NCBI GenBank assembly: GCA_025453595.1
Contig: JALOQB010000084.1
Span: forward strand, 1 to 53,783
Direction: 5' to 3'
From: Polyangiaceae bacterium
GTDB lineage: Bacteria; Myxococcota_A; Polyangia; Polyangiales; Polyangiaceae
DNA: 53,783 nucleotides
Shown: one piece after another, positions 27,519 to 36,779 of the stretch
How positions within the stretch are numbered: position 1 is the stretch's first letter
How the letters are laid out: the number at the start of each line of letters is the position of its first letter
Notes under the pieces: model-generated
Database searches by the model: none
The model's input: the letters and a program-made list of their open reading frames with translations, nothing else
What the model was told of the DNA's origin: nothing
Position numbers and translations under genes: made by a program

Positions 27519-28526
27519 ATGAGGCGCCTGGCCCCCCTCCGGTGGTGGCCAGCGGTGCTGGTGGTGCTGACGACGCGGCCTGCCCAGGCCTCCGAGCCCC
27601 GGGTGGAGGTGCTTCGCGAGGGGCGCGATCCCGGTGGTCAGGCCCTGGTGGACGAGCTCCGTATCCACCTGGAGCGCTCGCACCCGAAGGCCACCTTCCG
27701 GGCCCGGATCGCCTCCCCGCAGGGCGAAGAGCTGGGGCTCCTCGCCCAGAACCCGCCGGCGGTTCTTGTCACCGTGGGCCTTGCGCTGGCGCGCCAGGCG
27801 CTCGCCCTCCCCTGGGCCCGGGCGCGCCTGGTGCCCGTGGGGTTGCCCGAGCATAGCCCCGAGGCCCGGGACCCTCGCCTCGCTCCGGTCGTCGAGCGCT
27901 GTCCCCCTGACACGCTGCTGCGGCTCGTCCGCAAGATGTCCCCTGGAGCCCGGGAGCTTCGCTGGGTCTCCGAGCCCGAGTCTGCCGCAGGTCCGCTGGC
28001 TGCCACCCTGAGCGCCGCGGCCCCCGCGAGTGGGTTTTCCTTGACACCATCCGGGAGCGACCTTGCGTGGGAGGGGGTGCAGGGGGTGTTGTTGCCGGTG
28101 CCGCTGGTGGCGCCAGGAGCGCAGGGGAAGCTGCTGGGGGAGGCGAGGGCGAGGAAGGTCCCGGTGTTCGGCTGCGATCGGGGGAGCGTGGCGGAGGGGG
28201 CGACGGCGGGGCTGGTGACGGATCCGCAGCAGATGGGGGAGGCCGCAGGGAGAGCGGTGGCGGCGAAGCTGGAAGGCAAGGAGCCGAGGGGGGAGGCGGT
28301 GGAGATGGGGAACATCGCGGTGCACCGGGGGGCAGCCTGCGAGGCAGGGGCGGTGGTGAGCGACGGTGTGCTGCGGCACGGGGTGATCTTCGAGAAGGAG
28401 GCGAGCTGCGCGCCGCCAGCCAGGGCGCCGACGCCGGGGCAGGGCCGGTGGTGGGCGCTGGCGCTCGGGGGTCTGGGGTCCGTGGTGGGCGCGGCGGCGG
28501 TGCTGCGCCTCCGTGGTCGAGCGTGA
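27519..28526 (+). CDS. ABC-type substrate-binding protein (ABC_sub_bind family)
   Basis: 335 residues, starting at ATG 27519, 13 nt after the Cys-rich gene. It has an N-terminal signal segment (WWPAVLVVLTTRPAQA), then two alpha/beta lobes typical of PF04392-type binding proteins, for example LLPVPLVAPGAQGKLLGEARARKVPVFGCDRGSVAEGATAGLVTD in short segments and MGEAAGRAVAAKLEGKEP. A C-terminal hydrophobic helix (WWALALGGLGSVVGAAAVL) ends in Arg residues, which may anchor it. No permease or ATPase is adjacent, so it may be an orphan sensor or transporter part. The ligand is unknown. Confidence 0.75.
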   Translation: MRRLAPLRWWPAVLVVLTTRPAQASEPRVEVLREGRDPGGQALVDELRIHLERSHPKATFRARIASPQGEELGLLAQNPPAVLVTVGLALARQALALPWARARLVPVGLPEHSPEARDPRLAPVVERCPPDTLLRLVRKMSPGARELRWVSEPESAAGPLAATLSAAAPASGFSLTPSGSDLAWEGVQGVLLPVPLVAPGAQGKLLGEARARKVPVFGCDRGSVAEGATAGLVTDPQQMGEAAGRAVAAKLEGKEPRGEAVEMGNIAVHRGAACEAGAVVSDGVLRHGVIFEKEASCAPPARAPTPGQGRWWALALGGLGSVVGAAAVLRLRGRA

Positions 28527-28585
28527 CCGAGACGTTGCCGAGAGGGCGACCGCCGCGGATGCCGCTGCAGCCCGGGACCGCGTGG

Positions 28586-28918
28586 TTAGCCCTGATCGAC
28601 CTGCTCGCGGGTGAGCACCAGGTGCTCGGGGAGCTGGTCGTTGCGCAGGGCCTCGACGATGGCGGGCACATCCTCGACGGTGACGCGGCCCAGGAACTTG
28701 TGGTCCGGCTCGACCAGGATGGTGACCCCCTGGGTGCAGACGTCGAGGCAGCTCGCGGTGCAGGCGCGGGCCTCGTGGACCGCCAGCTTGTGGGAGGCCA
28801 GGGCGCTCTTGAGGGCGGCGTGGACCTGCTCGGCGCCCCGGGCCGCGCAGGAGCCCTTGGGAGCGCCATCCGGGCGGCGGTTGACGCAGACGAACAGGTA
28901 ACGCTTTCGCTGGGGCAT
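28586..28918 (-). CDS. Thioredoxin-like [2Fe-2S] ferredoxin
   Basis: 110 residues with the thioredoxin-like ferredoxin fold. It starts MPQRKRYLFVCVNRRPDG; cluster ligands are likely C11 and C24, with C57 and C61 in ACTASCLDVCTQG (C53 is extra). GVTILVEPDHKFLGRVTVEDVPAIVE is the conserved second half. It serves electron transfer or iron-sulfur chemistry. The start at 28918 is chosen because it gives the family length; 72 nt separate it from the divergent kinase. It ends with TAA. Confidence 0.9.
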   Translation of the reverse strand: MPQRKRYLFVCVNRRPDGAPKGSCAARGAEQVHAALKSALASHKLAVHEARACTASCLDVCTQGVTILVEPDHKFLGRVTVEDVPAIVEALRNDQLPEHLVLTREQVDQG

Positions 28919-28990
28919 GGGGGAGCGCATGCGTCCGTGGCCCCCGGGGCGCAAGGAGCGTACATTGACCCGCCCGCGACCCGGGCCCTC

Positions 28991-30430
28991 ATGGCCGATT
29001 CCACCTTGCTCGATGTGCTGGGGACCACGCACCTGGCCCCACCAGGGTCCCCTTCGACCCTTCCGCCGACCCACGATCCGCGGGTGGGTCAGCGCTTCGA
29101 TCATTTCCAGATCGAGCGACCGCTGGGGCATGGGGGCATGGGGGTGGTGTACCTGGCGCACGATCGCTCGCTGGAGCGTCCGGTGGCGCTGAAGGTGCTT
29201 CCGGAGGCCCTGGCGGGGCGGATCGAGCTGCAGGAGCGCTTTGTGCGGGAGGCGCGGGCCCAGGCGCGGCTCTCTTCGCCGCACGTGGTGTCGATCTACT
29301 TCATCGGCCACACCCCTCCGCCCGAGTCGCTCTATTTTGCGATGGAGTACGTCGAGGGGGTCTCGCTGGAGAGTTTTCTGGACAAGGCTCCCCCCGATCC
29401 GGAGCAGGTGCGTCGCTGGATGGTCGACACCGCGCAGGGGCTCCGGGATGCGTACCGGGCCGGGATCATCCACCGCGACGTCAAGCCATCGAACCTGCTC
29501 TTGACCCCCGATGGCCGGGTGAAGCTGGTGGATTTTGGGCTGGCCAAGCCCCTCGATGGCGACAAGAAGATCACACAGGACGGGGTGTTGCTGGGGTCAC
29601 CTCTCTACATGGCGCCGGAGCAAGCCCGGGGTGAGGACGTCGATCACCGGGCCGATCTCTACGCCCTTGGTTGCACGTTTTACCACCTGCTTGCCGGGGT
29701 ACCCGCCTTTGACGGACCCACCCCGCTGGCGGTGGTGGCTCGCCACCTCTCCGACCCCACGCCGCGGGTCCGGGAGAAGGTCCCCGGCGTGCCGCCTGCG
29801 CTTGCCCGCATCCTCGAGCGCCTGCTGCAAAAATCGCCGCAAGACCGCCATGACTCGTACGACGCGCTCCTGGCGGAGCTGGAGGCCGCGGCCCCTCGCG
29901 CCGTCGAGCTGGCGGGGTTCTGGACCCGGGGGGCAGCCCTGGCCATGGACATCGGGCTCGCCCTCGTGTTGCTGGCAGGGTGCAGCGCGGTCGGGGCCCC
30001 CTGGGCGGCGGTGCCGCTGCAGCTCGCCTACATGACCGCGGCGCACGCGACGGTGGGGCAAACGCTGGGGAAATTTCTGCTGCGCATCCGCGTGGTGGGC
30101 CTGGACGGCGAATCCCTCGGCTGGCGTCGGGCGCTGGGTCGCACCCTGGTCTCCCTCTGGATGCCGGCCTTCTTCGGGTTGATGACCCTGTTCACGGCGG
30201 GGCTCCACCGGCTCACGGGGATGCTCGAGACGCTCCAGGAGCGGGACCTGGACGAGCTGCGCCCGCTGCTGGTGGGCGTCGTGATGGGCAACCTGCTGCT
30301 GGTCCTCGCCTACCTGGGCGGGCTCGCGGTGGCGCTGCTGCACCCGCAAAAACAGGCGCTCCACGATGTGTTTTGCCGCACCAGGGTCGTCTACCACATG
30401 CAGCGGCCGCGGCTCCCCCTGGGGCTCTAG
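28991..30430 (+). CDS. Ser/Thr protein kinase with C-terminal RDD membrane domain
   Basis: 479 residues. The kinase domain has glycine loop GHGGMG (46-51), K68, HRDVKPSN (161-168), DFGLAK (181-186) and MAPEQ (207-211), all intact. From about residue 300 an RDD domain follows with several membrane helices (GFWTRGAALAMDIGLALVLL, then GQTLGKFLLRIRVV). The kinase is therefore membrane-anchored by its C-terminus. Kinase-RDD fusions occur in myxobacteria; targets are unknown. It converges with the AAA+ gene, with stops 4 nt apart. Confidence 0.92.
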   Translation: MADSTLLDVLGTTHLAPPGSPSTLPPTHDPRVGQRFDHFQIERPLGHGGMGVVYLAHDRSLERPVALKVLPEALAGRIELQERFVREARAQARLSSPHVVSIYFIGHTPPPESLYFAMEYVEGVSLESFLDKAPPDPEQVRRWMVDTAQGLRDAYRAGIIHRDVKPSNLLLTPDGRVKLVDFGLAKPLDGDKKITQDGVLLGSPLYMAPEQARGEDVDHRADLYALGCTFYHLLAGVPAFDGPTPLAVVARHLSDPTPRVREKVPGVPPALARILERLLQKSPQDRHDSYDALLAELEAAAPRAVELAGFWTRGAALAMDIGLALVLLAGCSAVGAPWAAVPLQLAYMTAAHATVGQTLGKFLLRIRVVGLDGESLGWRRALGRTLVSLWMPAFFGLMTLFTAGLHRLTGMLETLQERDLDELRPLLVGVVMGNLLLVLAYLGGLAVALLHPQKQALHDVFCRTRVVYHMQRPRLPLGL

Positions 30431-30434
30431 CGGC

Positions 30435-32540
30435 TCAGGAGCCGCCGAAGCCGAGGGGAGATTTCATGCCCTCGTTCTTGCTCTGGGCCTCGGCCTCGAG
30501 GGCCGCGAGGAGCGCCTCCTCGGAGCCGAGCGTCCCGAGGATCTTCCCGCGGCGCACCACGGCGGCGACGTCGCCCGGGGTCAGGGCGTTGAGGCGATCG
30601 AGCACCAGGGTGGTCGAGGGGGAAGGCGCCTGGAGTGCGGTGCCCAGCTCGGCCAGCGCCCGCAGAAAGAGGGCGACGCGCTGCCCCCGGTCCAGCGGGA
30701 GGAACCGCACCCGCAGGTCAAAGCGACGCAGCGAGCTGGGGTCGAGGTGCTCGATGCGGTTGGTGGCGCAGAGGAACACCCCGTCGAAGGTATCCATCTG
30801 GGTCAGCAGCTCGTTGACCTGGGTGATCTCCCACTGGCGATCGGCCAGCTCGCGGCGCTGGAGGAAGCTGTCGACCTCGTCCAGGAAGAGCACGGCGCCG
30901 TCCTGCGTGGCCCGCTGGAAGGCCCCCGCCAGGTTGGCCTCGGTCTGCCCCACGTACGGGCCCAGCAGCTCGGAGGCGCGGCGCACCAGCAGCGGCTTCT
31001 GGAGCTGCTGGGCGAGGTACGCGGCGAAGGCGGTCTTGCCGGTGCCCGGGGGGCCGTAGAGGCAGACCGTGGCCGAGGGGCGGTGCTGCAGGGAGGCCAG
31101 GAGTGGTTCCAGGGGCGGGTCGGTCCGCAGCAGCGCCAGGTCGTAGCCCAGCGCGCGCTGGCGTCGCGAGGGCGCCGGGGTGGTCCGGGTCAGGGCGAGG
31201 CTGCCGCGGAGCACCCGATCCAGCGTCCGGGTGGTCTCGTCCACCCCCTCGCTGCGGACCAGCCGCGTGACCCGCACCGCGCGCTCGGCGTGGGCCGGCG
31301 TCAAGGATTCGTCGGAGGACATACGATCCAGCCAGTCGCCCTGGACCTCGAGGGGGCCCAGGTAGCGCTGCAGGATGGAGCGCCGCACCCGCTCCGGCGG
31401 CGTGGGCACCTCGATGACCAGATCGTAGCGCCGCCGGATGGCCGGATCCATCGCCTCGATGCTGTTGCAGACCCAGATCGCAGGCACCGGGTTCTCCTCG
31501 AGCAGGCGCGTCATGTAGCCCTTGTCGTGGCCGGCGCCGGCCTGGTCCTCGAAGAGCTCCTGGACCGGGGAGCGGAACACGTCCTCGACCTCGTCGAAGA
31601 GCACCAGCGAGGGGCCGCTGTGGGAGGCGAGGCGCTGGCAGAGCTGGAAGGCCGCCAGGCGCTCGTAGGCCCCCAGCACCTTGCCGTCCAGCCCCTCGAC
31701 CCGCACGTCATGAAGCGCCGCCCCGACCGCCCCCGCCAGCACCCGGGACAGCTCGCTCTTGCCGGTGCCCGAGGGGCCGTAAAGGAGCACGTTCACCCCG
31801 CGCTCCTGTCCCGCGACCGCGGCCCGGAGCAGCCGCACCAGCAGGTCGAGGTCTCCCCGCAGATGCGGGTAGTCGTCGACCGTGAGCTGGGGCGCCCGGG
31901 CGAGCTGGGCGAAGCCGTGGAGCAGCGACTGGACGCTGCCGTGGGCCTCGAAGAGCTGCTCGTCGAGGTGCTCCAGCAGCATCAACGGGCTCTCATCGAC
32001 GTAGACGCTGCGGTCGAGCCGCAGCAGGCCGAGGCGCCGCAGCGTGCCGGTGCGCTCCAGCGCCTGGATGGTCTCGGCCTCGGGGGTGTCGAGCACCTTG
32101 CTCAGCAGCGTCGCGAGGCCCCGGGGCGTCATGCGCTCCAGGCTGCGCATGCAGGCCCGCAGCGGGGAGCGATGGAGCGTCAGCGCCGCGAACCGCAGCA
32201 CCTCCCGCTCGGCCCGGTGCAACCCGAGGAGCCCGCCCAGCAGCTCGATGTTGCGGTCCAGGATCTGGACCTCCAGCCCCGGGGCCCGGGTCGTGGCCCG
32301 GCGCAGCTTCTGGTGGACGTGGCGCGCCAGCGCGGCAGGCGTGGGCTTGCCCCCGTCCTTGTGCTTCATCTCGATGGTGGACAGCACCACCGCCAGCTCA
32401 TCGCTGTACGCCGAGAGCCGGTTGTACACGCTGCTGTGCAGCAGCAGTCGCAGCGTCCACTGGCGCGTCGGCTCGTCCTCGTGAAGCCCCGGGAGCGGCC
32501 TAGTGGCGCCCCGAACCCCTGTCTTTTTTCTTGTGCCCAA
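30435..32540 (-). CDS. Double AAA+ ATPase of unknown role
   Basis: 701 residues with two AAA+ modules: Walker A GPSGTGKS with LVLFDEVEDVF in the first, and GPPGTGKT with AVLFLDEVDSFL in the second, plus CATNRIEHLDPSSLRRFD. The layout is Cdc48-like, but the helical N-terminus (about 230 residues) is different. The start is uncertain: TTG at 32540 gives 7-nt spacing from the lipoprotein stop, and the next ATG is 57 codons in. It is probably co-transcribed with the preceding lipoprotein. A remodelling or unfolding role is inferred. Confidence 0.8.
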   Translation of the reverse strand: MGTRKKTGVRGATRPLPGLHEDEPTRQWTLRLLLHSSVYNRLSAYSDELAVVLSTIEMKHKDGGKPTPAALARHVHQKLRRATTRAPGLEVQILDRNIELLGGLLGLHRAEREVLRFAALTLHRSPLRACMRSLERMTPRGLATLLSKVLDTPEAETIQALERTGTLRRLGLLRLDRSVYVDESPLMLLEHLDEQLFEAHGSVQSLLHGFAQLARAPQLTVDDYPHLRGDLDLLVRLLRAAVAGQERGVNVLLYGPSGTGKSELSRVLAGAVGAALHDVRVEGLDGKVLGAYERLAAFQLCQRLASHSGPSLVLFDEVEDVFRSPVQELFEDQAGAGHDKGYMTRLLEENPVPAIWVCNSIEAMDPAIRRRYDLVIEVPTPPERVRRSILQRYLGPLEVQGDWLDRMSSDESLTPAHAERAVRVTRLVRSEGVDETTRTLDRVLRGSLALTRTTPAPSRRQRALGYDLALLRTDPPLEPLLASLQHRPSATVCLYGPPGTGKTAFAAYLAQQLQKPLLVRRASELLGPYVGQTEANLAGAFQRATQDGAVLFLDEVDSFLQRRELADRQWEITQVNELLTQMDTFDGVFLCATNRIEHLDPSSLRRFDLRVRFLPLDRGQRVALFLRALAELGTALQAPSPSTTLVLDRLNALTPGDVAAVVRRGKILGTLGSEEALLAALEAEAQSKNEGMKSPLGFGGS

Positions 32541-32547
32541 GGTTCCC

Positions 32548-33498
32548 TCAGCGTGCCTCGTGGAACCAGCGCAACCGCCCGGCGCCGGCCCCCTCGACCC
32601 ATGTAGCCCATGCCACCCCGCCCGCCGACGGGACCACCCCCACCAGCGTCTCCCCCGCCGTCGCCACCCACCGGCCCCTCGGCTGACCGCTCAGCGCGTC
32701 CGCCTCTGCCACCCGCCCGCAGGTCGCGTCCACCAGCGACAGCACCCCCCCGGCCTCGGCCAGCCCCTGCACCGCGCACAGCCCCAGCCGCCACGCCTCC
32801 AGCGTCGGCGCCCCCTCGTCCAGCACCCCGTCCCCCGTGTACCGGCTCACCACCGGCGACGAACAGCCCCCCACCGGCACCTCCGCCAGCCACACCCCTC
32901 CCCCTTCGCTGGCCCCCAGCGCCACCGGCACCCCGCTCAGCCCCCACGGCTCCCCCACCTCGCACCCCGCCCCCGACAGCAGCAGCCGCCGCACCCGGCC
33001 CCCCACCAGCGCCCACGCCCCGGCCCCCTGCGCCGCCAGGGCCCGCACTCCGGGCAAGGCACACGAGGTCTCTTTAGACCCATCTGCCCAGACCTCGACG
33101 GCGGAGGGGGTGGCGATCCAGAGGCGACCGGCGAGGGCCACGGGGCCGGAGAGGGAGGGCGAAGGGGTCGAGGAGAGGGGGACGAGCGCCGGGCACCCGG
33201 ACGGGAGGAGCTCGTGCAGGGAGGCCTGACCGCCGGAGGCGAGCACCAGGCTGGCCCCGGAGGCGGAGAAGCCGAGGGGGCGGGCGGCCGGGAGGTCGTC
33301 GGGGCAGACCGAGGGGCTCAGGGCAAGCTCGGGGACCGCCGGGGCGGGGCAGACGGGGGTCTCGCCGGGGGTCAACGGGGGGGGGACGGAGACCGAGGCG
33401 GCCCCCACCGGCCCCAGGTACAGCTCGGGATCCCTGGAGGAGCCGCAGGCGAGCAGGAAGCACGACAGACCAAGGGAGCCGAGAAGGCGAAGATCCAC
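32548..33498 (-). CDS. Lipoprotein, predicted beta-propeller-like
   Basis: 316 residues, GTG start. Lipobox FLLAC (Cys18) follows a short signal. The body has repeated short beta segments (GPVALAGRLWIATPSAVEVW, GAWALVGGRVRRLLL, GGVWLAEVPVGG, GVLSLVDATCGRV), suggesting a propeller, with several Cys. No close family is recognised. The AAA+ gene follows after 7 nt, so the pair may link an envelope protein to a cytoplasmic ATPase. Confidence 0.7.
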   Translation of the reverse strand: MDLRLLGSLGLSCFLLACGSSRDPELYLGPVGAASVSVPPPLTPGETPVCPAPAVPELALSPSVCPDDLPAARPLGFSASGASLVLASGGQASLHELLPSGCPALVPLSSTPSPSLSGPVALAGRLWIATPSAVEVWADGSKETSCALPGVRALAAQGAGAWALVGGRVRRLLLSGAGCEVGEPWGLSGVPVALGASEGGGVWLAEVPVGGCSSPVVSRYTGDGVLDEGAPTLEAWRLGLCAVQGLAEAGGVLSLVDATCGRVAEADALSGQPRGRWVATAGETLVGVVPSAGGVAWATWVEGAGAGRLRWFHEAR

Positions 33499-33559
33499 GG
33501 GGCCAGGGTCTTAGCGCAATCCAGGGTCAACGCACCAGGGCGGAAACAGGACAGGAGCG

Positions 33560-33587
33560 TTGACGGATGGCGGACGGTACGTAGAAT
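33560..33587 (+). promoter_or_regulatory. Sigma-70-like promoter for rpsO
   Basis: TTGACG (-35) and TAGAAT (-10) with a 16-nt spacer, about 85 nt upstream of the rpsO ATG. It is the best housekeeping-type promoter seen in the window. Confidence 0.6.
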
Positions 33588-33672
33588 GCGCGCCTCCCCC
33601 ATGACCCACCCAGGGGGGGCCAGGCGCTGAGGCCAACGGCTCCCGGGTGGGTGTCAAGAGAAGCGCACCACG

Positions 33673-33942
33673 ATGCTCCATCCTGAACAGACCGCCGCCA
33701 TCATCGACAAATTCAAGCGCCACGAGGGTGACACGGGCTCCCCCGAGGTGCAGATCGCGCTGCTCACCGAGCGGATCGAGTTCCTCAACACCAACCACGT
33801 GAAGCAGCACCCCAAGGACCACGCGACCTACCGGGGCCTGCTCAAGCTGGTGGGCCAGCGCCGCCGGCTGCTGTCGTACCTGCGCCGCCTCGACACCGAG
33901 CGGTACCGTGCGCTGCTCGCCGCGCTGAACCTGCGCAAGTGA
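33673..33942 (+). CDS. rpsO: 30S ribosomal protein S15
   Basis: 89 residues, the exact family length. It contains [41 protein letters not shown] and [17 protein letters not shown]15 binds 16S rRNA early in 30S assembly. The rpsO-pnp order is the common bacterial arrangement. Confidence 0.98.
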   Translation: MLHPEQTAAIIDKFKRHEGDTGSPEVQIALLTERIEFLNTNHVKQHPKDHATYRGLLKLVGQRRRLLSYLRRLDTERYRALLAALNLRK

Positions 33943-33949
33943 GCTGAAC

Positions 33950-33980
33950 CGGGGGGAGCAATCCCCCCGACTTCGTTTTT
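33950..33980 (+). terminator. Hairpin with T tract between rpsO and pnp
   Basis: CGGGGGG and CCCCCCG with a 6-nt loop, followed by ACTTCGTTTTT. It is placed where many bacteria have a terminator or processing hairpin that sets pnp expression relative to rpsO. Confidence 0.65.
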
Positions 33981-34160
33981 CTCTCTGTTCTTTGTCTTTC
34001 GAAGCCGGGCCACGCAAGAGACGGTCGCTTCGTCTTCGCTGAGAGGGGGCGAGGCGCTGATCGCCTCCTCTCATCGGAGAAGAAGACCTCCTCGCGGCGT
34101 CCGGAGCCCTGACCCAGACCGAGCGCCGACCCCGACCGGGCGGCGCACGAGGAGCGCATC

Positions 34161-36779
34161 ATGACCTTCGTCCGAGAATCCATCACCATCGGCGGCAAGA
34201 CCATCACGCTCGAGACCGGGCGCCTTGCCAAGCAAGCCCACGGCGCCATCCTGATCTCGCTCGGCGAGACGGTGGTGCTGGTCACCGCGGTCAGCACGGA
34301 AGAGCGTCCTGGCCTCGATTTCTTCCCGCTCACCTGCGAGTACTTCGAGAAGGCCTACGCCGCGGGCAAGATCCCCGGGGGGTTCTTCAAGCGGGAGGGC
34401 AAGCAGCGCGACGAGGAGATCCTGTCCTCGCGCATCATGGACCGGCCCCTGCGCCCCCTCTTCCCCGAGGGCTTCAAGAAGGACACCCAGGTCATCGCCA
34501 CGGTGATGAGCGCGGACAAGGAGAACCCCAGCGACGTGCTGGCCCTCACCGGCGCGTCCGCCGCGCTCCACATCAGCGACATCCCCTGGAACGGCCCCAT
34601 CGTGGGCGTGCGCATCTGCCGCCGCAAGGGCGAGCTGATCCTGTACCCCACCTTCCAGGAGCAGCAGGACGCGGACATTGACCTGGTGGTCGCCGTGTCG
34701 AAGGACGCGCTGGTCATGGTCGAGGGCGGCGCCGCCGAGGCCACCGAGCACGAGATCATCGACGCCCTGATGTACGCGCACCGCGAGGTGCAGCCGCTGC
34801 TCAACCTCATCGATCGGCTGCGGACCGAGGTGGGCAAGCCCAAGCGCACCTTCACGGTGACCTCGCTCCCCGACGACCTCAAGGCGCGGGTCGCGCAGCT
34901 GGCCGACGCTGACCTCGCGGTGGCGTCCCGCACGGTGAACAAGAAGGCCCGCTACGAGGCCTACGCGGCGGCGAAGAAGAAGGTGGTCGAGGCGCTCCAG
35001 GCCGAGCTCGGCGACCAGTGGGGCGCCGTCGAGAAGCTGATCAAGAACGAGATCGAGGAGCGCAAGGCCCACATCGTCCGCGAGTTCGTGCTCAACGAGG
35101 GCAAGCGCATCGACGGCCGCGACACCCGCACCATCCGCCCCATCCACTGCGAGGTGGGCCTGCTGCCCCGCACCCACGGCTCCGCCCTGTTCCAGCGCGG
35201 CGAGACCCAGGGCATCGTGACCGCCACCCTCGGCACCTCCGCCGATGAGCAGAAGATCGACGGCCTCGTGGGCGAGCGCTGGAAGCGCTTCCTGCTTCAC
35301 TACAACTTCCCCCCCTTCTCCACCGGCGAGACCAAGCCCATGCGCGGCCCCGGGCGCCGCGAGGTGGGCCACGGAGCCCTCGCCGAGCGCGCTCTTGCGC
35401 GCATGATCCCACCGACCGAGCAGTTCCCTTACACGGTGCGGCTGGTGAGCGAGATCCTCGAGTCCAACGGCTCCTCGTCCATGGCCAGCGTCTGCGGCGG
35501 CACCCTGGCCCTCATGGACGCGGGCGTCCCCATCAAGTCCCCCGTCGCTGGCATCGCCATGGGCCTGATCACCGAGGGCGGCCGCTACGCCATCCTGAGC
35601 GACATCCTCGGCGACGAGGATCACCTCGGCGACATGGACTTCAAGGTCTGCGGCACCGCCAAGGGCATCACCGCGATCCAGATGGATATCAAGATCGAGG
35701 GCCTCTCCCGCGAGATCCTCGAGGGCGCCCTCGACCAGGCTCGCGAGGGGCGGCTCCACATCCTGGGCAAGATGCTCGAAGCCCTGCCCCTGCCCCGCAC
35801 CGAGCTGTCGCAGCACGCGCCCCGCATCGTGAGCGTCCGCGTCAAGCCCGAGCAGGTCCGCATGGTCATCGGGGCCGGCGGCAAGAACATCAAGGGCATC
35901 GTCGATCAGACCGGCGTCGCCATCGACGTCAAGGACGACGGCACCATCCACCTCGCCTCCAGCGACGCCGCGGCGGTCAAGCGCGCCATCGAGATCATCA
36001 AGGGCCTCACCACCGAGCCCGAGGTGGGCACGATCTACAAGGGCGTCGTCAAGCGCGTCGTCGACTTCGGCGCCTTCGTCGAGATCCTCCCTGGCATCGA
36101 CGGACTGGTGCACATCTCCGAGATCGCCCACGGGCGCATCGACCGCGTCGAAGATGTGCTCCGCGAGGGCGACGAGGTGCAGGTCAAGGTGCTCAGCATC
36201 GACCGCGACGGCAAGATCCGCCTCTCTCGCCGCGAGGTCCTGCCCCCGCCTGCGCCGGCCGCCGCGCCGGCCCCGGCCGCCGCGCCGCCCGCCCCTCCGG
36301 CCCCCTCGGCTCCCGCCCCGACCCCGGTGGCCGCCCAGGAGCCGATCCCCTCGCCGGCGGCCCTCACCCCTCCCCTGCCCCCGGTCGCCCTCCGGTCCCT
36401 GCTCCCGGGCCGGGTCGTGGCGCCCCGCCGGTCCCTGGCGCGGGCCCCGCCCGTGGCGCCCCGCCGGTCCCCCCGGGGCCTGGTCGCGGCGCTCCCCCCG
36501 TGCCGGGCCAGGGCCGTGGCGCCCCGCCGGTCCCCCCCATGCCCCGCTACACCGTCGAGGACCGCGACGACAACAAGGACTGGGATCCGCGCGGCGGGCG
36601 TCGTTTATGCTTGCGTGACCGGAGCGCCTTCGCTAGCTTGCGCTCCGTCTCTGCCGTCCCCATCGTCTAGACGGCCCAGGACACGGCCCTTTCAAGGCTG
36701 TAACGCGGGTTCGAATCCCGCTGGGGACGCCCAAGATTTCGAGCCATTTTCCAGGGTTTCCGAGCCATCTTCCTCCTGA
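34161..36779 (+). CDS. pnp: Polyribonucleotide nucleotidyltransferase, 3' end out of frame
   Basis: PNPase degrades RNA phosphorolytically from the 3' end. Residues 1 to about 690 are complete: two RNase PH domains (KREGKQRDEEILSSRIMDRP, FPPFSTGETKPMRGPGRREV, SNGSSSMASVCGGTLALMDAG), KH (IGAGGKNIKGI) and S1 (VGTIYKGVVKRVVDFGAFVE to IRLSRREVL). An Ala/Pro tail follows. After about 36250-36330 the open frame turns Arg/Pro-rich and runs through tRNA-Glu into the integrated element. The -1 frame there reads as repeats of GRGAPPVPG, then PRYTVEDRDDNKDWDPRGGRR, a plausible natural C-terminus. This fits a one-base deletion in a C-rich run. The real end is likely near 36604, or the TAG at 36668. Confidence 0.93.
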   Translation: MTFVRESITIGGKTITLETGRLAKQAHGAILISLGETVVLVTAVSTEERPGLDFFPLTCEYFEKAYAAGKIPGGFFKREGKQRDEEILSSRIMDRPLRPLFPEGFKKDTQVIATVMSADKENPSDVLALTGASAALHISDIPWNGPIVGVRICRRKGELILYPTFQEQQDADIDLVVAVSKDALVMVEGGAAEATEHEIIDALMYAHREVQPLLNLIDRLRTEVGKPKRTFTVTSLPDDLKARVAQLADADLAVASRTVNKKARYEAYAAAKKKVVEALQAELGDQWGAVEKLIKNEIEERKAHIVREFVLNEGKRIDGRDTRTIRPIHCEVGLLPRTHGSALFQRGETQGIVTATLGTSADEQKIDGLVGERWKRFLLHYNFPPFSTGETKPMRGPGRREVGHGALAERALARMIPPTEQFPYTVRLVSEILESNGSSSMASVCGGTLALMDAGVPIKSPVAGIAMGLITEGGRYAILSDILGDEDHLGDMDFKVCGTAKGITAIQMDIKIEGLSREILEGALDQAREGRLHILGKMLEALPLPRTELSQHAPRIVSVRVKPEQVRMVIGAGGKNIKGIVDQTGVAIDVKDDGTIHLASSDAAAVKRAIEIIKGLTTEPEVGTIYKGVVKRVVDFGAFVEILPGIDGLVHISEIAHGRIDRVEDVLREGDEVQVKVLSIDRDGKIRLSRREVLPPPAPAAAPAPAAAPPAPPAPSAPAPTPVAAQEPIPSPAALTPPLPPVALRSLLPGRVVAPRRSLARAPPVAPRRSPRGLVAALPPCRARAVAPRRSPPCPATPSRTATTTRTGIRAAGVVYACVTGAPSLACAPSLPSPSSRRPRTRPFQGCNAGSNPAGDAQDFEPFSRVSEPSSS
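36656..36729 (+). tRNA. tRNA-Glu(TTC), integration site
   Basis: Acceptor GTCCCCA pairs with TGGGGAC, discriminator G. The anticodon loop CTTTCAA gives anticodon TTC, and the T arm is GCGGG-TTCGAAT-CCCGC. Its last 20 nt are part of the element's core repeat, so the element rebuilds the tRNA 3' end. Behind the discriminator the sequence is now CCC; at the right end of the element the same repeat is followed by CCA, which suggests that the uninterrupted gene encoded CCA. Confidence 0.96.

Noticed and set aside
28586-29473. Longer start for the ferredoxin gene
   Set aside because: It would overlap the divergent kinase start; family length and the MPQRKRY start support 28918.
36154-36618. Arg/Pro-rich open frame overlapping the pnp tail
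   Set aside because: It is the third frame of the GC-rich tail; the -1 frame gives a regular repeat and acidic end instead.
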